A DNA stretch of 54,221 bases from CAZBWP01 sp964630265 (GTDB lineage Bacteria; Pseudomonadota; Alphaproteobacteria; Rhodospirillales; Defluviicoccaceae): the NCBI GenBank assembly GCA_964630265.1, contig CAZVRW010000020.1, positions 1 to 54,221 on the forward strand, in the 5' to 3' direction. The notes beneath the pieces are model-generated. The model had not been told where the DNA came from, did no database searches, and saw nothing but the letters and a program-made list of their open reading frames with translations. The stretch's first letter is position 1. The number at the start of each line of letters is the position of its first letter. A program made the translations under genes and the position numbers. This document shows, in pieces, positions 26,287-33,429 of the stretch.

Positions 26287-27766
26287 ACCAGCAGCGGCGG
26301 CCGGGGGCGCGGACGAGGCCGTAGCCGGACGCCTCGTCGCGACCCGGCGGGCCGATGTCCTGGGCCACCGACGCCAGCAGCCGCCGCGCCGCGAGGGGAT
26401 CGCCGCGGGTTTCGGCGCGGGCGCGCAGCATCGCGGCAATCGCGTACGGGACCGCGAAGCTGGTTCCGGTCCAGCGGGAGACACCACCTCCCGGGGCCGC
26501 CGAGATAACGTCGACGCCGGGCGCGGCCAGCTCCACATAGCCGCCGCGATTGCCGCGCCGCCACACCCGGATGCGCGCGTCCACCGCCGCCACGGCCACC
26601 ACCTGCGGATAGGCGGCGGGAAAGGCGGGATCGGCACGCGGCCCGTCGTTGCCGGCCGCGGCGATGAGATTGGTGCGCCGCGCTGCCCGGCCGACGGCCC
26701 AGCCGAGCAGCACGTTGTCGGCCCCGGTGAGACTCAGTCCGACCACGCGGGCGCCACCCCCCACCGACCAGTCGAGGCCACGCAGCACCGCCGCGGCGTC
26801 GGCCCGCACCTTGCCCTCGCGCATGGCGAAGGTCTCGGCCGCCAGCAACCGGGCGCCCGGGGCGAGCGGGGTGGCGTCGCTGGCGATGCGTCCGACCAGA
26901 AGCGCCGCCACCGCGGTGCCATGGTCCGCCGGCGCCGGGACGAGGCCCTCGGAGAGGAAGGGACGGCGGGTGACGGCGGCACCACGCAGCGTCGGGTGGC
27001 GCACGTCCACCGGGGTGTCGATCATGGCGATGGGCGCGCCGCGGGCGCAGCCGTTGGTGGGCGGCGCGGCAAGACGCACCAGCGAGGCCCCCCAACAGCC
27101 GCCGGCCGCGCACGACCCGGCGCTTTCCGAATAGAGATGATTGAAGTCGAAGGTCGCGCCGGGCGCCACCCGCCCAGCCGTCGTCAGCGCCGTCGGCAGG
27201 TCGAGACCTTCCGGCGTGCGAAAGCGATGCAAGGTCGCACCCAAGCTGCCGAGCGCGTCGGTCGACAACACCGCGAACCCCGCCGCTGCCAGTCCGGAGA
27301 GATCGGCCCGGTTCAAGCCGATGCCGAGAATTTCCCGGGCCGCGACGTCGCGGTTGGCCGCCACCTCGATGCCGAACAGGTCGCGCAGACCGCGCATGAG
27401 CGCTGGACCCATATCCGGGCCATCGGGCAACCGGCCGGCGCGGCCGCCGCCGCCGGCGCTGCTGCCGCCACTCCCACCACTGGCGCTACTCCCACCGCTA
27501 TCGCCGCCGGCGCCACTTCCACCGGAGCCGCCGCCCCCGTCGTCGCCCCCGTCGTNNNNNNNNNNNNNNNNNNNNNNNNNNNNNNNNNNNNNNNNNNNNN
27601 NNNNNNNNNNNNNNNNNNNNNNNNNNNNNNNNNNNNNNNNNNNNNNNNNNNNNNNGCCCCCGTCGTCGCCGTCATCGTCGGCGAGAACCGGTGGGACGAG
27701 GCCGTCAAAGGGGCCGAGCGGCAGCATCTGACCCAGGAGCAAGGCGACGACCACGATCCAACGCAT
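26285..27766 (-). CDS. Secreted subtilisin-like serine protease (S8), interrupted by assembly gap
   Basis: An exported subtilase. A signal peptide (RWIVVVALLLGQMLPLG) is followed by a disordered Asp/Gly/Ser repeat linker that holds a 100-N gap in the same frame. A propeptide-like region of about 150 residues comes next, then the S8 domain: Asp in IAMIDTPVD, His in DHGTAVAALLVGRIASD, oxyanion Asn in IAAAGNDGP and Ser in GTSFAVPYAIAAML. Cys residues (GSCAAGGCWG, NGCARG) may form disulfides. It is divergent from an ECF sigma/anti-sigma pair with 116 bases between starts. S8 proteases adjacent to sigma factors may be regulon members. ATG at 27766 is used; GTG at 27781 would add five residues. Confidence 0.85.
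   Translation of the reverse strand: MRWIVVVALLLGQMLPLGPFDGLVPPVLADDDGDDGGXXXXXXXXXXXXXXXXXXXXXXXXXXXXXXXXXXDGGDDGGGGSGGSGAGGDSGGSSASGGSGGSSAGGGGRAGRLPDGPDMGPALMRGLRDLFGIEVAANRDVAAREILGIGLNRADLSGLAAAGFAVLSTDALGSLGATLHRFRTPEGLDLPTALTTAGRVAPGATFDFNHLYSESAGSCAAGGCWGASLVRLAAPPTNGCARGAPIAMIDTPVDVRHPTLRGAAVTRRPFLSEGLVPAPADHGTAVAALLVGRIASDATPLAPGARLLAAETFAMREGKVRADAAAVLRGLDWSVGGGARVVGLSLTGADNVLLGWAVGRAARRTNLIAAAGNDGPRADPAFPAAYPQVVAVAAVDARIRVWRRGNRGGYVELAAPGVDVISAAPGGGVSRWTGTSFAVPYAIAAMLRARAETRGDPLAARRLLASVAQDIGPPGRDEASGYGLVRAPGRRCW
27556..27655. other. Assembly gap (100 N) in Asp/Gly repeat linker
   Basis: A run of 100 undetermined bases flanked on both sides by GACGGGGGC-type repeats coding for Asp-Gly. 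The true length is probably different because tandem repeats collapse in short-read assembly. Confidence 0.99.
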
Positions 27767-27801
27767 GTCTTGTCCACGCACTCCGCCGTCCGAACCGACT
27801 G

Positions 27802-27853
27802 GCGGACGTTGAACATCAGTCCGCTTCGGGAATATGACCTGAGCGAATTCGTT
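27802..27853 (+). promoter_or_regulatory. Divergent control region: inverted repeat and ECF-type promoter
   Basis: GCGGAC (27802-27807) and GTCCGC (27819-27824) form a perfect inverted repeat around 11 bases. Downstream, GGAAT (27829-27833), exactly 16 bases, then CGTT (27850-27853) matches the GGAAC-N16/17-CGTT layout of ECF-sigma promoters. It points toward the sigma gene 29 bases later, suggesting autoregulation. The inverted repeat sits between the two divergent starts and could bind a regulator. Confidence 0.5.
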
Positions 27854-27882
27854 ATCAAGACGAGCACTGCGCGGACATCAGA

Positions 27883-28380
27883 ATGATCGCCGACGTCAAG
27901 GATGAGATGGTCGCCCTGATCCCGCGCCTGCGGCGTTTCGCCTATGCCCTTAGCGGCTCCCGGGACGAGGGTGACGACTTGGTCCAAGCGGCTTGTCTCA
28001 AGGCGCTCGGGGCGCTCGATCAGTTTACGCCGGGCACCCGGCTCGATGCCTGGATGTTCCGGATCGTGCGCAGCTGTTGGATCGACCGGCTGCGCGCCCG
28101 GGGGCGTCGTCCCGAGGACTCCGACCCCGAAACGCTGGCGACGCTCTCGGACGATGGTCTGGCGGAGCGGACGGCCGAGGCGCGGCTGACGGTTGCCCGG
28201 GTGCGGTCGCTGATGGCCGGTTTGCCGGCGGACCAGCGCGAGGTTCTGGCGCTGGTGGCCATCGAGGGCCTGTCGTACCGGGACGCCGCGGCAGTCCTGG
28301 GAACGCCGGTGGGAACGGTAATGAGCCGCCTGGCGCGTGCCCGGGCACGATTGACGGCGGGAATGGAGGCGCCGACGTGA
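27883..28380 (+). CDS. ECF-type RNA polymerase sigma factor
   Basis: A 165-residue sigma factor with only regions 2 and 4. Region 2 spans about residues 8-75 (RLRRFAYALSGSRDEGDDLV then LDAWMFRIVRSCWIDRLRAR). Region 4 covers about 108-158 (LPADQREVLALVAIEGLSYR then DAAAVLGTPVGTVMSRL). It should direct polymerase to GGAAC/CGTT-type promoters; such an element lies upstream of its own gene. Its stop overlaps the GTG of the anti-sigma gene (GTGA), the standard coupling for sigma/anti-sigma pairs. The size and lack of C-terminal extension fit a small anti-sigma-controlled group. Confidence 0.92.
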   Translation: MIADVKDEMVALIPRLRRFAYALSGSRDEGDDLVQAACLKALGALDQFTPGTRLDAWMFRIVRSCWIDRLRARGRRPEDSDPETLATLSDDGLAERTAEARLTVARVRSLMAGLPADQREVLALVAIEGLSYRDAAAVLGTPVGTVMSRLARARARLTAGMEAPT

Positions 28381-29114
28381 GCAAGGATTGGACCGAAGCC
28401 GAGATCGCCGCCTTCGTCGATGGCGAACTTGACGCAACGCGGGCGCAACGGCTGGCGGCGATCATCGAGACCGACCCGGAAGCGCGCGCGCTGGCCGAGC
28501 GGCTGACGCGCGCCAATGCGCTGCTGCGCGAGGCCTTCGACGCGCCCATGCACGAGCCGCCGCCGGACGCGCTGGTGGCGGCGATCAAAGGCTCGCCGAC
28601 CATTGCCGGGGCGCCGCCGCGGCGCCGCCGGCCGACATGGTTTCCCGCGGCGCTCGCGGCGGGAATCGCGCTCATCATCGGCGTCGGCGTCGGTGTCGGC
28701 GGGGCTGTGTTCAGCACCGGCGATCGACCGATCGACCGCGGTCTCGCCGTCGGTCCCGCCCCCGAGACCGTACGGACAGTCCTTGAGACGGCTCCCAGCG
28801 GCACCACCCGATCGGATCTGCGTCCGGTCGCCAGCTTCGAGGTCGCGGGCGGCGGGATCTGTCGTGAATTCGAGACCCTCGATGCGGCGGGCGCCCCGGC
28901 GACGGCCGGCCTTGCCTGTCGCTCTCCTGAGGGTGGGTGGACCGTGCTTCTGATTGCGGTGATCGCCGATGACCAGGCCGCGGCGTCAGAGGACTACGTG
29001 CCCGCCGCGGGGATCGCCGGTGACTCGCTGGCCGTCGCCCTGGACGCGATCGGCGCGGCGGCAGCCCTGTCGCCGGAGGAGGAAGCCGCCAGGATCGCCG
29101 CCGGCTGGCGGTGA
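28377..29114 (+). CDS. Anti-sigma factor with 17-kDa-surface-antigen-like periplasmic domain
   Basis: A 245-residue protein. Residues 1-75 form the cytoplasmic sigma-binding helices (TEAEIAAFVDGELDATRAQR), without the zinc-binding HxxxCxxC of ZAS proteins. One membrane helix lies at about 88-112 (FPAALAAGIALIIGVGVGVG). The periplasmic part contains GGGICREFETLD and GLACRSPEGGW, with Cys162 and Cys181. This CREF...ACR-P-G-W pattern is the hallmark of 17-kDa surface-antigen C-terminal domains, usually found in outer-membrane lipoproteins. It probably holds the ECF sigma at the membrane until a periplasmic cue, possibly redox or proteolysis, releases it. The fusion is unusual; the domain call is by motif only. 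Confidence 0.8.
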   Translation: MSKDWTEAEIAAFVDGELDATRAQRLAAIIETDPEARALAERLTRANALLREAFDAPMHEPPPDALVAAIKGSPTIAGAPPRRRRPTWFPAALAAGIALIIGVGVGVGGAVFSTGDRPIDRGLAVGPAPETVRTVLETAPSGTTRSDLRPVASFEVAGGGICREFETLDAAGAPATAGLACRSPEGGWTVLLIAVIADDQAAASEDYVPAAGIAGDSLAVALDAIGAAAALSPEEEAARIAAGWR

Positions 29115-29212
29115 CGTGCGACGCCGATCCCCGAAAATCGCGGCCGCGGACGCCGTTCTGGGGTGACGCGCCGGCGGGTCGGCCTCTCGCGGTTCGGCCC
29201 CCGCGGTTCGGC

Positions 29213-29240
29213 TTGACAAGCTGCAACAAAATGGTAAGAT
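29213..29240 (+). promoter_or_regulatory. Sigma-70-type promoter of the candidate small RNA
   Basis: TTGACA (29213-29218), 16 bases, then TAAGAT (29235-29240): near-consensus housekeeping hexamers in otherwise GC-rich DNA. Expected transcription start is around 29247. Confidence 0.7.
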
Positions 29241-29246
29241 ATCATC

Positions 29247-29438
29247 ACAGTCGAAACAAAGCGGAGGGTACCGTATCGGTATGAAGCCACCGGGCAAGGC
29301 AAAGGTTGTCGGCCCCTCGGCACCGACAACGGTTTTACAAGTCCGAGTTAAGCTCGACTGCGTCGAGCGCGGAACCAACCGCAGTTCCGCACTTTAGAAC
29401 CCCCGCCCGCCGAGATTCGGCACAGCGCGGGGGTTTTT
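29247..29438 (+). ncRNA. Candidate structured small RNA, about 190 nt
   Basis: Between a near-consensus promoter and a strong terminator lies a transcript with four perfect hairpins. They are TACCG/CGGTA near 29269-29281, GTTGTCGG/CCGACAAC (29305-29312 and 29323-29330), GCTCGAC/GTCGAGC (29352-29358 and 29362-29368) and GCGGAAC/GTTCCGC (29369-29375 and 29384-29390). The loop of the second contains CCCCTC, an anti-Shine-Dalgarno-like stretch exposed in many trans-acting RNAs. It does not match 6S, tmRNA, SRP RNA or RNase P features that I can recognise. A 38-codon open frame from 29281 to 29397 crosses all the stems, with GGAGGG 11 bases upstream; a dual-function or coding transcript is possible. 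Confidence 0.6.
29400..29438 (+). terminator. Intrinsic terminator of the candidate small RNA
   Basis: CCCCCGC (29400-29406) pairs with GCGGGGG (29427-29433), enclosing an inner hairpin GCCGA/TCGGC, and is followed by TTTTT. Stem strength and T-run make this a convincing rho-independent terminator. Confidence 0.88.
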
Positions 29439-29758
29439 AGTTGTAAAATGCCGCGCGAATAGTTCGCGTCGGGCGAGAACGGCGGGCCGGACGCGTGCGC
29501 TGCCCCCTGGCTTTTCTTCCCCGATCGGGTATCTCAAAAAGGAGGTGCGGGGCTCCGGGGACCACGGCCCGCGTCCCCTGCGGCATACATAATCCTACTT
29601 TTTCCTACATAATCCGACATTTTGCCGTCGGGCCGTTTAGAACAGCCCACGATTTCAATACGTTAGGGCATTTATCAATGGCTTAAGCTGGTCAAGACCC
29701 CCCATTTCGGTGGTCGTTTTCGCGCAGCACCCCCATCATCGCGTTGCCACGGCCGTTC
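29439..29758. other. Gene-free region with a 20-bp imperfect direct repeat
   Basis: No gene was seen. TACATAATCC occurs at 29586-29595 and again at 29606-29615, inside 20-bp units that agree at 16 of 20 positions and are spaced by two DNA helical turns. The stretch is AT-rich with T-runs. It could be a regulator-binding site or an UP-like element, but no gene start lies within 100 bases in either direction. Confidence 0.4.
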
Positions 29759-30475
29759 TCAGCGGCGGCGGCGGCGGAGCAGGACATAGAGAGCCCCCTC
29801 GCCGCCATCCGGCGGGGTGGCGTGGCAGAAACCGATCACGGCCGCTCGGTTGTCCGCCTCGTTCAGCCAGCGTGGCACCTCCTGGCGCAGGATACCGTCG
29901 CCGCGGCTGCCCTTGCCGGTGATCACCAGGACGCAACGACGATCGGCCGCCATCGATGCGGCGAGGAAGACGGCGAGCCGGTGCCGGGCCTCGACCTGGG
30001 TCGAGCCGTGCAGGTCCAGCCGCCCGTCGATGGGCAGTTGGCCCTTGCGCAGCCGGATCAGGGTGCGCTTGTCCAACCCCGGCGCGATGCCGTGACCGAG
30101 TTCGGGATTCGGCGCCGGCGCCGGACGCTCCCGTCGCACGGGCGGCGCGGCGCGTGATGGGGCGGGCGCGGCGGGCGCGGTGTCGGCACGGCCAGTGTCG
30201 GCACGNNNNNNNNNNNNNNNNNNNNNNNNNNNNNNNNNNNNNNNNNNNNNNNNNNNNNNNNNNNNNNNNNNNNNNNNNNNNNNNNNNNNNNNNNNNNNNN
30301 NNNNNTCGGCACGGCCAGTGTCGGCACGACCAGTGTCGGTCGGGGGCGACGCCGCGGCCGACGGCGCGGCCCCGGTCCGGCGCGGCCACAGCGGCGTGAC
30401 CGTCGCCGCAATCCGCCGCCAGAGACGCAGATCGGTCTCGGCGAGGACCGGTGTGTCGTCAGTGCCCGGCACCAT
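29759..30475 (-). CDS. Smr-domain protein with TGRAD pentapeptide repeats, interrupted by assembly gap
   Basis: The C-terminal 90 residues are a Smr (small MutS-related) domain with LDLHGSTQVEARHRL and the VITGKGSRGDGIL loop, typical of nucleic-acid endonucleases. The N-terminal part (ETDLRLWRRIAATVTPLWPR) is the usual stand-alone Smr leader. Between them lies a low-complexity linker of (T-G-R-A-D) repeats from a 15-bp tandem repeat; a 100-N gap falls inside it, in frame. The ATG at 30475 overlaps the lutC end by 17 bases, so the gene is coupled to the lactate operon. In other Alphaproteobacteria stand-alone Smr genes often follow mltA, which lies 3 kb upstream on the same strand. The linker length is unknown. 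Confidence 0.8.
   Translation of the reverse strand: MVPGTDDTPVLAETDLRLWRRIAATVTPLWPRRTGAAPSAAASPPTDTGRADTGRAXXXXXXXXXXXXXXXXXXXXXXXXXXXXXXXXXXRADTGRADTAPAAPAPSRAAPPVRRERPAPAPNPELGHGIAPGLDKRTLIRLRKGQLPIDGRLDLHGSTQVEARHRLAVFLAASMAADRRCVLVITGKGSRGDGILRQEVPRWLNEADNRAAVIGFCHATPPDGGEGALYVLLRRRRR
30206..30305. other. Assembly gap (100 N) inside a 15-bp tandem repeat
   Basis: A run of 100 undetermined bases bordered on both sides by copies of GTGTCGGCACGGCCA. Repeat copy number is therefore undetermined. Confidence 0.99.
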
Positions 30476-31145
30476 CGATGAGCAGGATATGCAGGCGTCG
30501 CGGACCGTGCGCCCCGAGCAGCAGCGTCTGTTCGATGTCGGCGGTCCGCGACGGGCCGGTGATCCAATTGACCACCCGCGGCAGCGTGCCGGAACCGACG
30601 TCCGCGCGCAGCCGTGACCAGGCGTCTTCGTAGCTGCCAACGACGCGGTCGCTGGGCATGACGACGATGTGGTCGGTGGGCAGAAAGTTCAGTGTCGTCG
30701 GCGAGCCCGGGCCGGACAGCAGCACCAGGGTCCCGGTCTCGGCCACCCCGGCGAAGGCGCCGGTGACCGCCACCGCGTCGTCGGGCCGGCCGACGCCACT
30801 GCTGACGCCGAGTGCCGGCTCCCGATCCCAGGGGATGTTAGCCAGGTGTGGATCCGGCGCCACCCGCACCTCCAGCTTCCGGTTGGCAGCGCGCAGGTAG
30901 GCGGCGACGCGCTCCGGCACCGCGTCCCACGCCGCGAGCCGTTCGGTGGTGGCGTTGACGCGTTCCGCCTCGGCCAGAAACAGTGCGATCCGTTCGGCCG
31001 GGCCACATTGGCCGCGCGCCGGAACCGGGCCGGGGTGCGGCTCGGCCAGGCGCGCATCCAGCGCCGCGGCGGCCGTGGCCGACAGGGCACCGCGGCCGAG
31101 GGCGCCGCGGATGGCGCCGAGCATCTGGTCTCGGGCGGCGCTCAT
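30459..31145 (-). CDS. lutC: Lactate utilisation protein C (LUD domain)
   Basis: A 228-residue LUD-domain protein, third component of the LutABC L-lactate oxidation complex. Hallmarks are VTGAFAGVAETGTLVLLSGP, a segment running from NFLPTDHIVVMPSDR, and DAWSRLRADVGSGTLPR before the conserved WITGPSRTADIEQ, HGPRRLHILLID end. The start at 31145 overlaps the lutB stop (ATGA) and its own end overlaps the Smr gene. LutC lacks metal motifs and probably serves a structural or carrier role within the complex. Confidence 0.92.
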   Translation of the reverse strand: MSAARDQMLGAIRGALGRGALSATAAAALDARLAEPHPGPVPARGQCGPAERIALFLAEAERVNATTERLAAWDAVPERVAAYLRAANRKLEVRVAPDPHLANIPWDREPALGVSSGVGRPDDAVAVTGAFAGVAETGTLVLLSGPGSPTTLNFLPTDHIVVMPSDRVVGSYEDAWSRLRADVGSGTLPRVVNWITGPSRTADIEQTLLLGAHGPRRLHILLIDGAGH

Positions 31146-32566
31146 CGGCGAGCGCCACCCTGGGCCGACCACTGCTGCTGGAAGGTGCGGCCCTGGGGAG
31201 CCGGCAGGTCGCGCACGCTGGTCCAGCCCGAAGCCAATGGCAGCCTACGGAAGCGGCCGTGTCGCCGGCCGACGCTGCCGAGCACGCCAACACCGAGGCG
31301 CATGGCGAGCCGATACAGCCATGGCCGCTTGACCAGCATCGCCCAGCCGCCGAGGCCCCAGCGCAGCGCTTTCGGCGCCTGTCCGGCGGCGAACTGCCGT
31401 TCGCGCAGGTTCCGCAGCATCGTCGGCAGCGGAATGCGCATCGGACAGACCGACTCGCAGCGGCCACAGAGCGTGGATGCGTTCGGCAGATGCCCCGCCG
31501 CGTCGATGCCGAGCAGGTTCGGCACCAACACCGCACCCATCGGCCCGGAGTAGACCCAGCCATACGCGTGGCCGCCGATGGCGCCATAGATCGGGCAGTG
31601 GTTGATGCAGGCGCCGCAACGGATGCAGCGCAGCATGTCGCGGAACTCGCTGCCCAGCATGTCGGTGCGGCCGTTGTCCAGCAACACCACGTGGAACTGC
31701 TCGGGCCCGTCCAGATCCGCCGGTCGCTTCGGGCCGGTGGTGTAGGTGGTGTAGACGGACATGTCCTGACCGGTGGCGGACCGGGCGAGCACGCGCAGGA
31801 TGGTCGCCGCGTCCTCCAGCGTCGGCACCGCCTTCTCGATGCTGGCGATGACGATCTGCACCCGCGGCAGCGTCTGCGTCAGGTCGGCGTTGCCCTCGTT
31901 GGTCACCAGCACGATCGAGCCGGTTTCGGCCACCAGGAAATTGGCGCCGGTGATGCCGACGTCGGCTTTGAGGAACTCCTGGCGCAGCACGGTGCGCGCC
32001 TCGTCCAGCATTTCCTCCGGCTCGGACAGCGGCCGTTCGGCGGCGAACTGGGTGTGCTCCTTGCGGAACGCCGCCTCCACCTGATCCTTCGACAGATGGA
32101 TCGCTGGGGCGATGATGTGGCTCGGCGGTTCGTGGCGGAGCTGAATGATGTATTCGCCGAGATCGGTCTCGACCGGCCGGAAGCCCTCCGCCTCCAGGCG
32201 GTCGTTGATGCCGATCTCCTCGCCGATCATCGACTTCGCCTTGGTCACCGTCTTAGCGCTGGCGTCGCGACAGATCTCGACGACGATTTGGCGCGCCGCC
32301 TCGGCGTCGGTCGCCCAATGGACCAGACCGCCGTGCTCCACGACCTTGCGTTCGAAGCGGTCCAGGTAATGGTCCAGATTCTCCAGCACGTGCGACTTGA
32401 TGTCGCGCGCGACGTCGCGCAGTGCCTCGAATTCCGGCAGCCGGTCGACGGCCGCCTGGCGTTTCACCGGAAAGCCGTCGGGGAACCGTTTCAGTGCCTG
32501 CTGCAGCTTGGCGTCGTCGAGGGCCTGTTCGACATTCCGGGTGAAGGAATGCGCCGTCGAATCCAT
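31142..32566 (-). CDS. lutB: Lactate utilisation iron-sulfur protein B
   Basis: A 474-residue protein with an N-terminal LUD domain (TGANFLVAETGSIVLVTNEG around 190-210) and two 4Fe-4S motifs, CIRCGACINHCPIYG and CGRCESVCPMRIP, in the C-terminal third. It should move electrons from lactate oxidation by LutA toward the quinone pool. A long C-terminal tail beyond the clusters includes basic and aromatic residues. GGGAGG lies upstream of the ATG. It is the middle gene of a leftward lutA-lutB-lutC-Smr operon, 23 bases after lutA and overlapping lutC. Confidence 0.93.
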   Translation of the reverse strand: MDSTAHSFTRNVEQALDDAKLQQALKRFPDGFPVKRQAAVDRLPEFEALRDVARDIKSHVLENLDHYLDRFERKVVEHGGLVHWATDAEAARQIVVEICRDASAKTVTKAKSMIGEEIGINDRLEAEGFRPVETDLGEYIIQLRHEPPSHIIAPAIHLSKDQVEAAFRKEHTQFAAERPLSEPEEMLDEARTVLRQEFLKADVGITGANFLVAETGSIVLVTNEGNADLTQTLPRVQIVIASIEKAVPTLEDAATILRVLARSATGQDMSVYTTYTTGPKRPADLDGPEQFHVVLLDNGRTDMLGSEFRDMLRCIRCGACINHCPIYGAIGGHAYGWVYSGPMGAVLVPNLLGIDAAGHLPNASTLCGRCESVCPMRIPLPTMLRNLRERQFAAGQAPKALRWGLGGWAMLVKRPWLYRLAMRLGVGVLGSVGRRHGRFRRLPLASGWTSVRDLPAPQGRTFQQQWSAQGGARR

Positions 32567-32589
32567 TGTCGTGCCTCCCGCGTGGGGTC

Positions 32590-33369
32590 TTATCCGGTTT
32601 TTCGGCTGCCGGCGCCGATCGCGGGGACGTCGTCGGCTGCACCGGCGAGCACCTCGGCGACGTGCCGGACCTCGATGTCGGCGCCACGCCGATACAGCCG
32701 CCCGGCCATGTTCATCAGGCAGCCGAGATCGCCGCCCAGCAGCATGGTGGCGCCGGTCTGCAGGACGTCATCGACCTTGCCGTCGACCATTTTTCCGGAG
32801 ATCTCCGGATACTTGACGCAGAACAGGCCGCCGAAGCCGCAGCACGTCTCGGGATAGCCGAGTTCACGCACCTCGAGGCCGTCGATGCCGGCGAGCAGTG
32901 CCCGCGGCTGGCGTTTGACGCCGAGTTCGCGCAGGCCCGAACAGGAATCGTGATAGGCGACCACCCGCTCCAGCCGGCCGGCGATCGGGCCGGTTTTCAT
33001 GACCTCGTCAAGAAACGAGGTGAGCTCCCAGGTCCGCGCGGCCAGGTCCTGCGCCTTGGCCAAGTCGGCCGGATCGTCGGCGAACATCTCCGGGTAATGC
33101 ACCTTGATGGTGCCGGCACACGACCCGGACGGCACCACCACATTGTCGAAACCGGCGAACGCCTCCATGACGCGGCGGGCGATGTCCTTGGCGTCGCGGC
33201 GGTCACCGGAGTTGAAGGCGGGCTGACCGCAGCAGGTCTGGGCGTCCGGCACGACCACGTCACAGCCGGCCTCCTGCAGCAGCTTGATGGCGGCGAAGCC
33301 CACGGACGGCCGGACCAAGTCGACCAGGCAGGTCACGAAGAAGCCTATTCTGGGTCGAGGAACGGCCAT
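32590..33369 (-). CDS. lutA: Lactate utilisation protein A (CCG-domain Fe-S protein)
   Basis: A 259-residue protein with two CCG domains that bind iron-sulfur or heterodisulfide-type clusters: CLVDLVRP with CCGQPAFNSG, and YHDSCSGLRELG with CCGFGGLFCVKYPE. It resembles the GlcF/HdrB-type subunit and is the probable lactate-oxidising component together with LutB. No lactate permease or lutR regulator gene is adjacent, so uptake and control are encoded elsewhere. It is the first gene of the operon; 60 bases separate its start from the mltA stop. Confidence 0.93.
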   Translation of the reverse strand: MAVPRPRIGFFVTCLVDLVRPSVGFAAIKLLQEAGCDVVVPDAQTCCGQPAFNSGDRRDAKDIARRVMEAFAGFDNVVVPSGSCAGTIKVHYPEMFADDPADLAKAQDLAARTWELTSFLDEVMKTGPIAGRLERVVAYHDSCSGLRELGVKRQPRALLAGIDGLEVRELGYPETCCGFGGLFCVKYPEISGKMVDGKVDDVLQTGATMLLGGDLGCLMNMAGRLYRRGADIEVRHVAEVLAGAADDVPAIGAGSRKTG

Positions 33370-33429
33370 CCCGAGAGAATGGGCTTTCCCGGTGCCGTTG
33401 ACAAGCTGCTGTCCGCCGCCGCGCGGCGG

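Noticed and set aside
29281..29397. A 38-codon small protein gene
   Set aside because: It has a GGAGGG site, but its whole length is built of perfect RNA stems and the translation shows no hydrophobic or domain pattern. Kept only as an alternative reading of the small RNA.
30181..30345. CRISPR-like array
   Set aside because: The repeated 15-mers are directly adjacent with no spacers and code for an in-frame pentapeptide repeat.
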